Position numbers and translations under genes: made by a program
Notes under the pieces: generated by a model
Told to the model about the DNA's origin: nothing
What the model saw: the letters and a program-made list of their open reading frames with translations, nothing else
The model's database searches: none
Part shown: in pieces, positions 6,823 through 14,317 of the stretch
Layout of the letters: each line of letters begins with the position of its first letter
How positions within the stretch are numbered: position 1 is the first letter of the stretch
Source of the DNA: Deltaproteobacteria bacterium
GTDB taxonomy: Bacteria; Desulfobacterota; DSM-4660; Desulfatiglandales; B25-G16
Reading direction: 5' to 3'
Length of the DNA stretch: 16,741 nucleotides
Assembly (NCBI GenBank): GCA_018400255.1
Contig: JAGYMO010000319.1
Span: forward strand, 1-16,741

Positions 6823-8106
6823 ATGGGAGATGTTGTTATTGTAGGCGGTATTAGGACACCTGTAGGTTCATTTGGGGGATCATTAAAAACTACACCAGTG
6901 GTTTCCCTAGGTTCACTGGTATTGAAGGAAACATTGAAGAAACTCGGGCTGAGACCTGGAATAAGCAGTAAACTTAAAGGCTTTGAGCCTGATGCCCTCA
7001 AAGGTAATGATATAATTGAACTAGAAAAAAAGAGCCATGACTATGATGATTCCCTCCAGCCTATAAGTATTGATGAGGTAATCATGGGTAATGTCATAGG
7101 TGCCGGGCAAGGGCAGAATGTTGCCAGACAGTCATTAATCTATGCCGGAATCCCCAAGGAGGTTAATGCCTTTACTGTTAATAAGGTCTGTGCATCAGGA
7201 ATGAAGGCTGTGGCACTTGCGGCACTCTCTATAAGAGAGGGCGAACACGATGTCATTCTTGCCGGGGGCATGGAAAATATGAGTATGGCACCATATGCAA
7301 TAAATACGGCTCGCTGGGGGGCAAGGATGAATAACAATGAATTAACTGATTTAATGGTCTTTGATGGTCTATGGGAAATTTTTTATGGCTATCATATGGG
7401 TATAACAGCTGAAAATATTGCTGAAAGATATGGCATATCGAGACAGGAGCAAGATGAGCTTGGCGCCTTAAGCCATGCAAGGGCTAAAAAGGCAATAGCA
7501 GATGGGATTTTTGGAGAGGAGATTGTTCCGGTAGTCATCCCTCAAAGAAAAGGGGAACCGATAGTATTTGATACAGATGAAAGGCCGATGGATACTAGTG
7601 TCGAAAAAATGTCGAAGCTGCCAACTGCCTTTAAAAAGGAAGGGACGGTTACAGCTGGAAACGCATCTGGGATTAACGATGCTGCTGCAGCACTTCTTTT
7701 GATGTCCGCTGATAGGGCTAAGGATTTAGGCCTGAAACCTGTTGCAAAGATTAAGGCCTATGCATCAGGGGCAATTGATCCCGCATATATGGGCTTAGGT
7801 CCTATTCCTGCAGTTAGAAAGGTTTTAGAGGCTACAGGTTTAAGCGTAGCTGATTTTGGTGAAGTTGAGCTCAACGAGGCATTTGCCTCTCAGGCTATTG
7901 CATGTATTAGAGAGCTGGGTTTTGACTTGGATAAAACTAACCTGCTGGGAAGTGGTATATCGATAGGTCACCCAGTTGGGTGTACGGGCGCCAGAATTGT
8001 ATTGACCCTAATGAATGAAATGGCCAGAAATGATGTTGAGTTAGGGCTCGCAACTTTATGTATAGGCGGGGGCCAGGGCATGGCAATGGCACTTGAGAGG
8101 GTTTAA
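6823..8106 (+). CDS. Acetyl-CoA acetyltransferase (thiolase)
   Basis: Thiolase of the acetyl-CoA C-acetyltransferase type, cleaving acetoacetyl-CoA (or another short 3-ketoacyl-CoA) with CoA, or the reverse. All active-site blocks are present: C123 in NKVCASGMKA (acyl carrier), N351 in NEAFASQA, H383 in IGHPVGCTGAR and C413 in LCIGGGQGM. It has 427 residues against about 390-395 for typical thiolases. The extra length is a charged insert around residues 46-78, between the first helix and the IDEVIMGNV strand. Start ATG 6823 has AAGGAG eight bases upstream. It is the first gene of the plus-strand operon and would finish beta-oxidation of the C4 acyl-CoA made by the mutase. Exact chain length is not shown by sequence. 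Confidence 0.9.
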   Translation: MGDVVIVGGIRTPVGSFGGSLKTTPVVSLGSLVLKETLKKLGLRPGISSKLKGFEPDALKGNDIIELEKKSHDYDDSLQPISIDEVIMGNVIGAGQGQNVARQSLIYAGIPKEVNAFTVNKVCASGMKAVALAALSIREGEHDVILAGGMENMSMAPYAINTARWGARMNNNELTDLMVFDGLWEIFYGYHMGITAENIAERYGISRQEQDELGALSHARAKKAIADGIFGEEIVPVVIPQRKGEPIVFDTDERPMDTSVEKMSKLPTAFKKEGTVTAGNASGINDAAAALLLMSADRAKDLGLKPVAKIKAYASGAIDPAYMGLGPIPAVRKVLEATGLSVADFGEVELNEAFASQAIACIRELGFDLDKTNLLGSGISIGHPVGCTGARIVLTLMNEMARNDVELGLATLCIGGGQGMAMALERV

Positions 8107-8149
8107 TTATTTGTAAGTCTAAATCGATAACGGTTTCAGTCATTTTTTA

Positions 8150-8161
8150 TCTAAATTTAGA
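8150..8161. repeat. Perfect 12-bp palindrome between thiolase and hydratase genes
   Basis: TCTAAATTTAGA, 21 bases before the hydratase start in a 76-bp gap. It may be an internal regulatory site or chance in AT-rich DNA. Confidence 0.25.
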
Positions 8162-8182
8162 AAATCTTTAAGGAGTTATCTT

Positions 8183-8971
8183 ATGGCCTATGAGACTATT
8201 ATTTATGAGATGGATAATACTATTGCGATAATTAAATTTAACAGACCGAAGGTACTTAATGCCATTAATAAAAAGGTTATTGCTGAAACAAGAAATGCCC
8301 TGGAGGCGGTAATAAATGATAAATCCATAAGGGTGTTGATACTTACAGGAGAAGGTGAGAAGGCCTTCATAGCAGGGGCTGATATAGCTGAGATGAAAGA
8401 TTACACACCTTTGGAGGGGAAATTCTTTTCGCGACAAGGCCAGGAGCTGTTATTTCTGATAGAAACTCTGCCTGTTCCCGTGATTGCTTCTGTGAATGGG
8501 TTTGCGCTCGGTGGAGGTACAGAAATATCCATGGCGTGTGACTTTATATACGCCGCGGATTCAGCGATGTTTGGCCAGCCTGAAATAAATCTTGGAATTA
8601 TTCCTGGGTTTGGAGGAACACAGAGATTATCGCGCTTGGTGGGAAAATCAATGGCTAAGGAACTTTGCATGACAGGGGCTATGATAAGTGCTAATGAGGC
8701 CAAGGATATAGGAATCGTGAATAAGGTATTTCCAAAGGCCTCTTTGTGGGATGAGACCATGAAAACTGCACGATTATTGGCTGCAAAGGGTAAGGTATCT
8801 TTACGCGCGGTGAAAGAAACAATTGACAGGGGATATGACCAAGACCTTAGAACTGGTTGTTATCTGGAATCTGATGCCTTTGGAATATGTATGGCGAGTC
8901 CGGACGCAAGGGAAGGCATGGGCGCCTTTTTAGAAAAGAGAAAGGCTGAATTTAAAGGAGAACTTCTTTAG
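8183..8971 (+). CDS. Enoyl-CoA hydratase (crotonase family)
   Basis: Crotonase-fold enzyme (262 aa, normal length) expected to hydrate crotonyl-CoA to 3-hydroxybutyryl-CoA. Seen: oxyanion-hole segments AFIAGADIAEM (61-71) and FALGGGTEISMACD (107-120), with both catalytic glutamates at E114 and E134 (GQPEINLGIIPGFGGTQRL). Having both glutamates supports a true hydratase and argues against isomerase or dehalogenase relatives. AAGGAG lies seven bases before ATG 8183. It sits between the thiolase (76-bp gap) and the first acyl-CoA dehydrogenase (13 bp), so it is cotranscribed. It could instead accept methacrylyl-CoA or 2-methylcrotonyl-CoA; the residues seen do not decide this. Confidence 0.88.
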   Translation: MAYETIIYEMDNTIAIIKFNRPKVLNAINKKVIAETRNALEAVINDKSIRVLILTGEGEKAFIAGADIAEMKDYTPLEGKFFSRQGQELLFLIETLPVPVIASVNGFALGGGTEISMACDFIYAADSAMFGQPEINLGIIPGFGGTQRLSRLVGKSMAKELCMTGAMISANEAKDIGIVNKVFPKASLWDETMKTARLLAAKGKVSLRAVKETIDRGYDQDLRTGCYLESDAFGICMASPDAREGMGAFLEKRKAEFKGELL

Positions 8972-8984
8972 ATGTGAGGTTATA

Positions 8985-10136
8985 ATGGATTTCAAATTAA
9001 ACAAGGAACAAGAGGCAATTCAAAAAGCGGCAGAGGAATTTGCCAAGGGAGAGTTTGATAAGGATATGGCCCTTGAATTTGAAAGGGGGCATACATTCCC
9101 AAAGGATATTTGGAAAAAGGCGGCTGAGCTTGGTTTTGTTGGTATACATTTTCCAGAGCAGTATGGCGGGCAAGACTATGGAATTTTTGAAAATACCCTT
9201 GTGGTAGAAGCCTTCTGTAAGCAGGACTCAAGCTTTGGCATTGCCCTTAGCCTATCTGATTTTGCGTCGGAGATAATACTCAGGTGTGGAAATGATGAGC
9301 AAAGAGAGAAATATCTAATTCCCATTGCAACCGGCAAGAGTCTTTCAAGTGGAGGTTTCACAGAACCTGATCACGGAAGCGATATTACTGCTATGGATAC
9401 CAATGCTGTAAAGGACGGAAATGATTATGTAATAAATGGTGTGAAGACATTCATTACTAATGGCACGAACAGTGATTTTGTCATGGTGCTTTGCCAGACA
9501 GACCCTGATGTAACCCCTTCTTATCGTGGCCAATCTGTTATTATTGTCGAAAAAGATATTCCAGGGTACACCTCCTCTGATGTTGGTGATAAAATGGGTA
9601 TTAAGATGACTGCAACAGGCGAGCTCTCATTTAACAATGTTAAAGTTCCTGCTTCTAATCTTGTTGGTCAGGAAAATAGGGGTTTTTACCACGTTCTAGA
9701 GTTTTTTGACGAAAGCAGGATCGAGATAGCTGCGCAGGCCCTTGGGATTGCCCAGGGGGCCTTTGATAGGGCACTTGCATATGTAAAGGAGCGAAGTCAG
9801 TTTGGAAAAAAAATAGCCCAGTTTCAGGTAACACAGCATAAGTTGGCAGATATGGCCACTAAGATTGAGACCGCAAGACTCATAGTTTATAAGGCGGCCT
9901 GGAATTTTGATCAGGGGAAAATAGATCCAAAATTAACATCTATTGCTAAAATGTATGCGGCAAGGACGGCAGTTGAGGTTTCTGATGAAGCGATACAAAT
10001 GCTCGGAGGCTATGGATATATGCTCGAATATGAGGTTGAACGTTTTTATAGAGATGCAAAGATAATGGAAATATATGAAGGAACAAGGGAGATTCAGAAA
10101 AATACAATTGCCAGTTCGTTGCTTGGAAAATTTTAA
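8985..10136 (+). CDS. Acyl-CoA dehydrogenase 1 (short-chain type)
   Basis: FAD-dependent acyl-CoA dehydrogenase (383 aa), introducing the alpha-beta double bond and passing electrons to ETF. Seen: helical N-terminus with LNKEQEAIQ, family signature GGFTEPDHGSD, the ERSQFGKKIAQFQ segment, and signature 2 from Q338 with GGYGYMLEYEVERFYRD up to catalytic base E365 in IYEGTREIQ. The base is at the short/medium-chain position, unlike isovaleryl-CoA dehydrogenases, where it sits on an earlier helix. GAGGT lies five bases before the ATG. It is 13 bp after the hydratase and 12 bp before the mutase gene, so butyryl-CoA or isobutyryl-CoA is the likely substrate. No etfAB gene is in the window. Confidence 0.88.
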   Translation: MDFKLNKEQEAIQKAAEEFAKGEFDKDMALEFERGHTFPKDIWKKAAELGFVGIHFPEQYGGQDYGIFENTLVVEAFCKQDSSFGIALSLSDFASEIILRCGNDEQREKYLIPIATGKSLSSGGFTEPDHGSDITAMDTNAVKDGNDYVINGVKTFITNGTNSDFVMVLCQTDPDVTPSYRGQSVIIVEKDIPGYTSSDVGDKMGIKMTATGELSFNNVKVPASNLVGQENRGFYHVLEFFDESRIEIAAQALGIAQGAFDRALAYVKERSQFGKKIAQFQVTQHKLADMATKIETARLIVYKAAWNFDQGKIDPKLTSIAKMYAARTAVEVSDEAIQMLGGYGYMLEYEVERFYRDAKIMEIYEGTREIQKNTIASSLLGKF

Positions 10137-10148
10137 AAGGAGGCTTTT

Positions 10149-11825
10149 ATGTTTAACAAAAAAAGCTTAGAGGATATAGCAGATGAAGAAAAAAAATGGC
10201 AAAAGCTTTTTAATGAATATACCCTGAAGGCACCTGAAAGGCTGAAGAGGTTTTCTACTGTTTCTGACAGGCCTATTAAAAATATTTATACACCCCTGGA
10301 TATAGATGATCTGGATTATTCTAAAGAGACAGCCTTTCCAGGGATATATCCTTTTACTCGTGGTGTTCAACCAACAATGTACCGTGGCAGGCTATGGACT
10401 ATGCGGATGTTTGCAGGGTTGGGGTCTGCCAAGGATACAAATGAGAGATTTCACCTGCTGGTTAACGAGGGACAGACAGGCTTGTCTACGGCATTTGATA
10501 TGCCTACACTTATGGGCTATGACACGGACTCCCCTCGTTCAAGAGGGGAATGTGGAAAGTGCGGGGTGGCTATTGATTCATTGAAGGATATGGAAATATT
10601 GTTCGCTGGCCTTCCTATTGATAAGATAACTACCTCCATGACGATAAATCCACCTGCATCTATTCTTTGGGCAATGTATATCGCGATGGCTGAAAACAGA
10701 GGGATTGATAGACGTATAATTGGTGGAACCATCCAAAATGATATGCTTAAGGAATTTATAGCGCAAAAAACATTCATGTGCCCGCCGAAACCTTCTATGA
10801 GACTTATAACGGATACCGTTGAGTTTGGAACTAAGGAAGTTCCACGATGGAATACAATAAGTATAAGCGGTTACCATATAAGGGAGGCTGGCTCGACTGC
10901 AGTCCAGGAACTTGCATTTACTTTAGCCGATGGCATTGCTTATGTGGAGGCGGCTCTGGAAAGAGGCCTCGATGTTGATGCATTCGCCCCACGGCTCTCG
11001 TTTTTCTTCAACTCACATCTTGACTTTTTTGAGGAAATTGCAAAGTTCAGGGCAGCCAGAAGAATGTGGTCACGTATAATGAAGGAAAGATTCAAGGCAA
11101 AGGATGAGCGATCCTTATGGCTTAGGTTTCATACGCAGACTGCAGGCTGCTCTCTTACAGCACAACAGCCTTACAATAATGTTATAAGGACGTCACTCGA
11201 GGCCTTGGCCGCTGTACTTGGTGGAACACAATCACTGCACACAAATTCCCTGGACGAGGTTCTTGCTATACCTACTGAAGAGGCAGCAACTATTGCCCTA
11301 AGAACACAGCAGATAATAGCTGAAGAGTCTGGAGTCGCAAATACCATTGACCCGCTCGGTGGATCATTTTTTGTGGAGAGACTTACGACAGACATGGAGG
11401 AAGAGGCCTTTGAATATATCAAAAAGATTGATGATATGGGTGGAATGGTGGCGGCTATAGAACGTAATTATCCGCAAATGGAAATAGCAGATGCTGCTTA
11501 TCAGTATCAATTGCAGGTAGACAGTCAAGAAAAAACAGTGGTTGGGGTCAATAAATATGTTAATGAAGAAGAAATTCCTATTGAGATTCTTCAAATTGAT
11601 GAGGAATTAGAAGAAAAACAGATAAAATGGCTAAATGAGGTCAAAGAAAACAGGGATAATAATAAAGTGAAAGAGGTTTTAGAAAAGCTGGGTGAGGCAA
11701 GCCAGGGAAATTCTAACCTGATGCCTGTTATTATTGAAGCAGTTAAAGCATATGCTACGGAGCAGGAAATTACTGATGTTTTTAGGGATGTTTTTGGTGT
11801 TTATAGAGATCCAGGTGTATATTGA
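10149..11825 (+). CDS. icmA: Isobutyryl-CoA mutase-like large subunit (B12 mutase family)
   Basis: Large catalytic subunit (558 aa) of an adenosylcobalamin acyl-CoA mutase; the TIM-barrel domain is complete and the B12-binding domain is a separate gene. Barrel motifs include IYPFTRGVQPTMYRG (66-80), GLSTAFDMPTLMGYD (111-125), TIQNDMLKEF (194-203) and ISISGYHIREAGST with H243. Relative to Propionibacterium methylmalonyl-CoA mutase, Tyr89 is F88 and Arg207, which binds the free carboxylate, is Q206. The Phe/Gln pair is diagnostic of isobutyryl-CoA mutase. A115 (not Asp) and F88 (not Ile) argue against 2-hydroxyisobutyryl-CoA mutase. Predicted reaction: isobutyryl-CoA to n-butyryl-CoA, reversible. 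AAGGAGG precedes ATG 10149. A broader substrate such as pivalyl/isovaleryl-CoA is possible. Automatic labels would probably say methylmalonyl-CoA mutase. Confidence 0.85.
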   Translation: MFNKKSLEDIADEEKKWQKLFNEYTLKAPERLKRFSTVSDRPIKNIYTPLDIDDLDYSKETAFPGIYPFTRGVQPTMYRGRLWTMRMFAGLGSAKDTNERFHLLVNEGQTGLSTAFDMPTLMGYDTDSPRSRGECGKCGVAIDSLKDMEILFAGLPIDKITTSMTINPPASILWAMYIAMAENRGIDRRIIGGTIQNDMLKEFIAQKTFMCPPKPSMRLITDTVEFGTKEVPRWNTISISGYHIREAGSTAVQELAFTLADGIAYVEAALERGLDVDAFAPRLSFFFNSHLDFFEEIAKFRAARRMWSRIMKERFKAKDERSLWLRFHTQTAGCSLTAQQPYNNVIRTSLEALAAVLGGTQSLHTNSLDEVLAIPTEEAATIALRTQQIIAEESGVANTIDPLGGSFFVERLTTDMEEEAFEYIKKIDDMGGMVAAIERNYPQMEIADAAYQYQLQVDSQEKTVVGVNKYVNEEEIPIEILQIDEELEEKQIKWLNEVKENRDNNKVKEVLEKLGEASQGNSNLMPVIIEAVKAYATEQEITDVFRDVFGVYRDPGVY

Positions 11826-11977
11826 AATCTAGATAAGTAAGACAAGGTTATCGCAAGAAGGGAATCTCAAAGAGGTGATATTTTATAAAAAAATTGTTTA
11901 TTATGAAAAATTAAGAACTGAACGCACGATTTACTGGTTAGATTTACGGGTTTTTAGCCGCATTATTAGGAGATGAT
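11826..11977 (+). other. Gap between mutase subunit genes
   Basis: 152 bp between two subunits of one enzyme, unusually long here. It holds a near-perfect Shine-Dalgarno-like AAAGAGGTGAT (11869-11879) that leads into no credible gene. No cobalamin riboswitch box was recognised. It may be a leftover leader or an mRNA stability element. Confidence 0.4.
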
Positions 11978-12388
11978 ATGAATAAAGAGAGGAGAGTCAG
12001 GGTTTTAGTGGCAAAGCCAGGTCTAGATGGTCATGATAGGGGGGCGAGAATTATTGCTAGGGCATATAGAGATGCAGGATTTGAGGTTGTTTATTCTGGG
12101 CTTCATCAGACGCCTGAGGAAGTAGTTCAGGCTGCTATACAGGAGGATGTAGATATGATAGGTTTATCCAGTTTAGCAGGTGCCCATATGTATCTCTTTC
12201 CGCGAGTTGTAGAACTGCTTAAGGAAAAAAATGCTGATGATATTGTTGTTTGCGGTGGTGGTATATTCCCAGAGGAAGATATACCAAAATTAAAAAATGC
12301 AGGAATCAAGGAAGTATTTACCCCTGGCACTCCTCTTACAGAGATAGTAAATTGGGTTAAAGAAAATGTTAATCCAGGGGGTGTGTAA
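11978..12388 (+). CDS. icmB: B12-binding small subunit of isobutyryl-CoA mutase
   Basis: Cobalamin-binding partner of the mutase large subunit (136 aa, the usual size for a stand-alone B12 domain). It has the base-off/His-on signature DxHxxG as D17-G-H19-D-R-G22 in KPGLDGHDRGARI, where H19 is the lower cobalt ligand. GLSSLAGAH (SxL motif) and VVCGGGIFP (GG motif) form the nucleotide-tail pocket. AGGAG stands six bases before ATG 11978. It follows the large subunit and is 96 bp before the MeaB gene. By itself it could serve any mutase of the family; a methylmalonyl-CoA mutase elsewhere could share it. Confidence 0.9.
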   Translation: MNKERRVRVLVAKPGLDGHDRGARIIARAYRDAGFEVVYSGLHQTPEEVVQAAIQEDVDMIGLSSLAGAHMYLFPRVVELLKEKNADDIVVCGGGIFPEEDIPKLKNAGIKEVFTPGTPLTEIVNWVKENVNPGGV

Positions 12389-12484
12389 ATGGAAGAATGG
12401 AAATTATAAATAGCTTATAGGTTAGGTGCAGGGAAAAATTAATGAGCCTTTCACTATTGCTTTAATATTGTAGGGAATTTTCTA

Positions 12485-13444
12485 ATGGAGATAGTTCAAA
12501 AGATTAAGACGGGGGATATAAGGGCTGTTGCGAGACTTATAAGGGATATAGATGATAACATACCAGAGGCGAGAGAGGTTCTCAAAGAGCTTTATAGCGC
12601 AACTGGAAATGCCTATGTGATTGGAGTGACAGGAGCACCTGGTGTTGGAAAGAGTACATTGGTGGACCAGATGGTAAGCCACTTGAGAAAGTCTGGCAAG
12701 ACAGTCGGGGTGCTCGCGGTTGATCCTACTAGTCCTTTTAGTGGTGGTGCTATACTGGGAGACCGCGTAAGAATGCAAAGACACAGCATGGACGAAGGGG
12801 TATTCATTCGTTCCATGGCCACAAGAGGGGCGTTTGGTGGTTTAACACAGTCAACGAGAAGCGCTATAGATGTTTTAGACGCTATGGGCAAGGATTATGT
12901 TATCGTTGAAACAGTGGGGGTAGGACAGGATGAGGTTGATATAGTTAGAAGTTCGGATACAACCCTTATCGTTCTTGTGCCTGGTATGGGTGACGATGTT
13001 CAGGCCTTAAAGGCAGGAATTTTAGAGGTGGGTGATATTTTTGTAATAAATAAGAGCGATAGAGAAGGCGTAGATAAAACGGTGGGCGATATAAGGCTGA
13101 TGATTGAAATGGGTGAAAAGAGATATAAGGACGGCTGGAGGCCACCAATTCTAACTACACAGGCGGCATTTGATAAAGGGATAAGGGAGCTTTTAGATGA
13201 AATCGAGAAACATCGCCTCCATTTGTTATCAAATAAAACAATGTTATCAAAACTGAGATATGAAAAGGCTAAAAGCGACCTTTCGGAGATGATAAAGGAC
13301 AAGATAGCAAAGGAAATATTTATTGATATTACAAGCTCAGGGGAATTCGAGGAGGCAATTAAATCAATTATAGATAAAAAAATTGATCCATATACTGCTT
13401 GTGATAAAATTGTATCAGCCAAGCTTAAATCAAATATAAGATGA
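12485..13444 (+). CDS. meaB: MeaB-type GTPase chaperone of the B12 mutase
   Basis: G3E-family GTPase (319 aa, normal length) that gates adenosylcobalamin loading and protects or reactivates the mutase. Seen: Walker A GAPGVGKST (50-58), the family segment DPTSPFSGGAILGDRVRM, switch/Walker B ETVGVGQDEVDI, and G4 motif NKSD for guanine recognition. The C-terminal helices (about 240-319) match the dimerisation arm of MeaB. The start ATG 12485 has only a weak AGGGAA upstream, suggesting lower translation than the mutase subunits. Its stop overlaps the next start as ATGATG (13441-13444), so a small membrane protein is translationally coupled to it. Older labels for this family are ArgK or LAO/AO transport ATPase, which mislead. 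Confidence 0.9.
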   Translation: MEIVQKIKTGDIRAVARLIRDIDDNIPEAREVLKELYSATGNAYVIGVTGAPGVGKSTLVDQMVSHLRKSGKTVGVLAVDPTSPFSGGAILGDRVRMQRHSMDEGVFIRSMATRGAFGGLTQSTRSAIDVLDAMGKDYVIVETVGVGQDEVDIVRSSDTTLIVLVPGMGDDVQALKAGILEVGDIFVINKSDREGVDKTVGDIRLMIEMGEKRYKDGWRPPILTTQAAFDKGIRELLDEIEKHRLHLLSNKTMLSKLRYEKAKSDLSEMIKDKIAKEIFIDITSSGEFEEAIKSIIDKKIDPYTACDKIVSAKLKSNIR

Positions 13445-13680
13445 TGGAAAGGATTATTCCGTTGTGGGTAGTACAGGTTATATTGGCATTTATTGCACTT
13501 TTTTTTGTGCTTTTCGGCGTAAATCTTCTTTATATGGCATACCAGATCAATGATCCCTTTTCATTTATCATGACATTCTTTTCATCGAACCTAATTATTC
13601 TCATTGGCACCGTTCTTTTCATCAGTTTCATCTTGAAAATTTATCGAGGTTTTAATAAAAATACTGACAAGAAGGAATAA
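13441..13680 (+). CDS. Small two-helix membrane protein, function unknown
   Basis: I recognise no family. The 79-residue protein has two strong hydrophobic helices, roughly residues 8-33 (PLWVVQVILAFIALFFVLFG onward) and 40-66, separated by a short loop with NDP. It ends in a charged tail (KIYRGFNKNTDKKE) that would be cytoplasmic by the positive-inside rule. The first ATG overlaps the meaB stop by four bases, with no independent Shine-Dalgarno, so coupled translation is likely. The overlap and the normal amino-acid pattern for a membrane protein make a chance frame unlikely. It may anchor or serve a transport step for the operon, but the sequence does not show which. Confidence 0.6.
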   Translation: MMERIIPLWVVQVILAFIALFFVLFGVNLLYMAYQINDPFSFIMTFFSSNLIILIGTVLFISFILKIYRGFNKNTDKKE

Positions 13681-13687
13681 GTATATT

Positions 13688-13716
13688 TTGATACTGTTTA
13701 AAAATAATCGTATCAA
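13688..13716. promoter_or_regulatory. Inverted repeat upstream of the XRE-cupin gene
   Basis: TTGATAC (13688-13694) and GTATCAA (13710-13716) are perfect seven-base arms spaced by 15 AT-rich bases. Their centres are 22 bp apart, about two helical turns, suiting a dimeric HTH protein. The left arm also reads as a -35 (TTGATA) with TATCAA 17 bases on, and TATAAT occurs at 13725-13730, so the repeat may overlap an internal promoter. Autoregulation by the gene that follows is inferred. Confidence 0.45.
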
Positions 13717-13754
13717 GGCCGTTTTATAATCTTTTAGTAAAGGAGTGCTTAAAG

Positions 13755-14303
13755 ATGCCACGGAGAAAGAAAGATAAGCCTATGGGGCAAAGATTGAAGG
13801 AAATCAGGGACGAGAAGGGATTTAGTATTGAACACGTATCCAATGAAACTGGATTTTCTGTAGAATATATTTCTGATATAGAGGAAGGAAAATTAAGGCC
13901 CCCTGTTGCAACTATCTTGCGTTTATCAAGGGCATTGGAAATAGATAGTGGCATTTTGTTGAAAAAGGATGAGGATGAGGCGAATAAAAAAAGGGCTGAA
14001 GGCTTTAAGGAGAGAACAGAGTCATATAGCTATCAGGTTTTAACCCCGGAGGCGGCCTATAAGCATTTAAAGGCATTTAAGGTATCCATCGACCCTATTT
14101 CCGACCATAAATCAGTAAGCTATCAGCATGAGGGTGAGGAGTTTATTTACGTTCTTCAGGGAAGGGTGGAGGTTACTGTTGGGGAAAATAAAACTGTCTT
14201 AGAGCCTGGCGATTCACTTCACTTTAACTCGTCAATTGTACATACGCTTAAAAATTTGAGTTCCGAAAGGGCCGAAACAATAGTTGTGCTTTATACACCG
14301 TAA
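13755..14303 (+). CDS. XRE-family regulator with C-terminal cupin domain
   Basis: Transcription factor (182 aa) with an N-terminal XRE helix-turn-helix (about 12-66: RLKEIRDEKGFSIEHVSNET, then GFSVEYISDIEEGKLRP) and a C-terminal single cupin (about 104-180: HEGEEFIYVLQGRVEV and LEPGDSLHFNSSIVHTLKN). Cupin residues H125, E129 and H163 could bind a metal or small ligand. XRE-cupin proteins usually control neighbouring catabolic genes in response to a metabolite. AAAGGAG precedes ATG 13755. It lies 74 bp after the small membrane gene and 14 bp before the second acyl-CoA dehydrogenase. An inverted repeat in the upstream gap is a candidate operator. Ligand unknown; an acyl-CoA or free branched acid would fit the context. 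Confidence 0.87.
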   Translation: MPRRKKDKPMGQRLKEIRDEKGFSIEHVSNETGFSVEYISDIEEGKLRPPVATILRLSRALEIDSGILLKKDEDEANKKRAEGFKERTESYSYQVLTPEAAYKHLKAFKVSIDPISDHKSVSYQHEGEEFIYVLQGRVEVTVGENKTVLEPGDSLHFNSSIVHTLKNLSSERAETIVVLYTP

Positions 14304-14317
14304 TTAATGGAGTTACT

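Noticed and set aside
10149..11825. Methylmalonyl-CoA mutase or 2-hydroxyisobutyryl-CoA mutase as the primary call
   Set aside because: The carboxylate-binding Arg207 equivalent is Gln and Tyr89 is Phe, against the former; the Ile/Asp pair of the latter is Phe88/Ala115 here.
11875..11976. A 33-residue GTG-start frame before icmB
   Set aside because: The GTG lies inside the ribosome-site-like sequence itself, leaving no upstream site, and the peptide resembles nothing known.
11826..11977. Cobalamin riboswitch before the B12-binding subunit
   Set aside because: No B12-box-like conserved sequence or multi-stem arrangement was recognised in the 152 bp.
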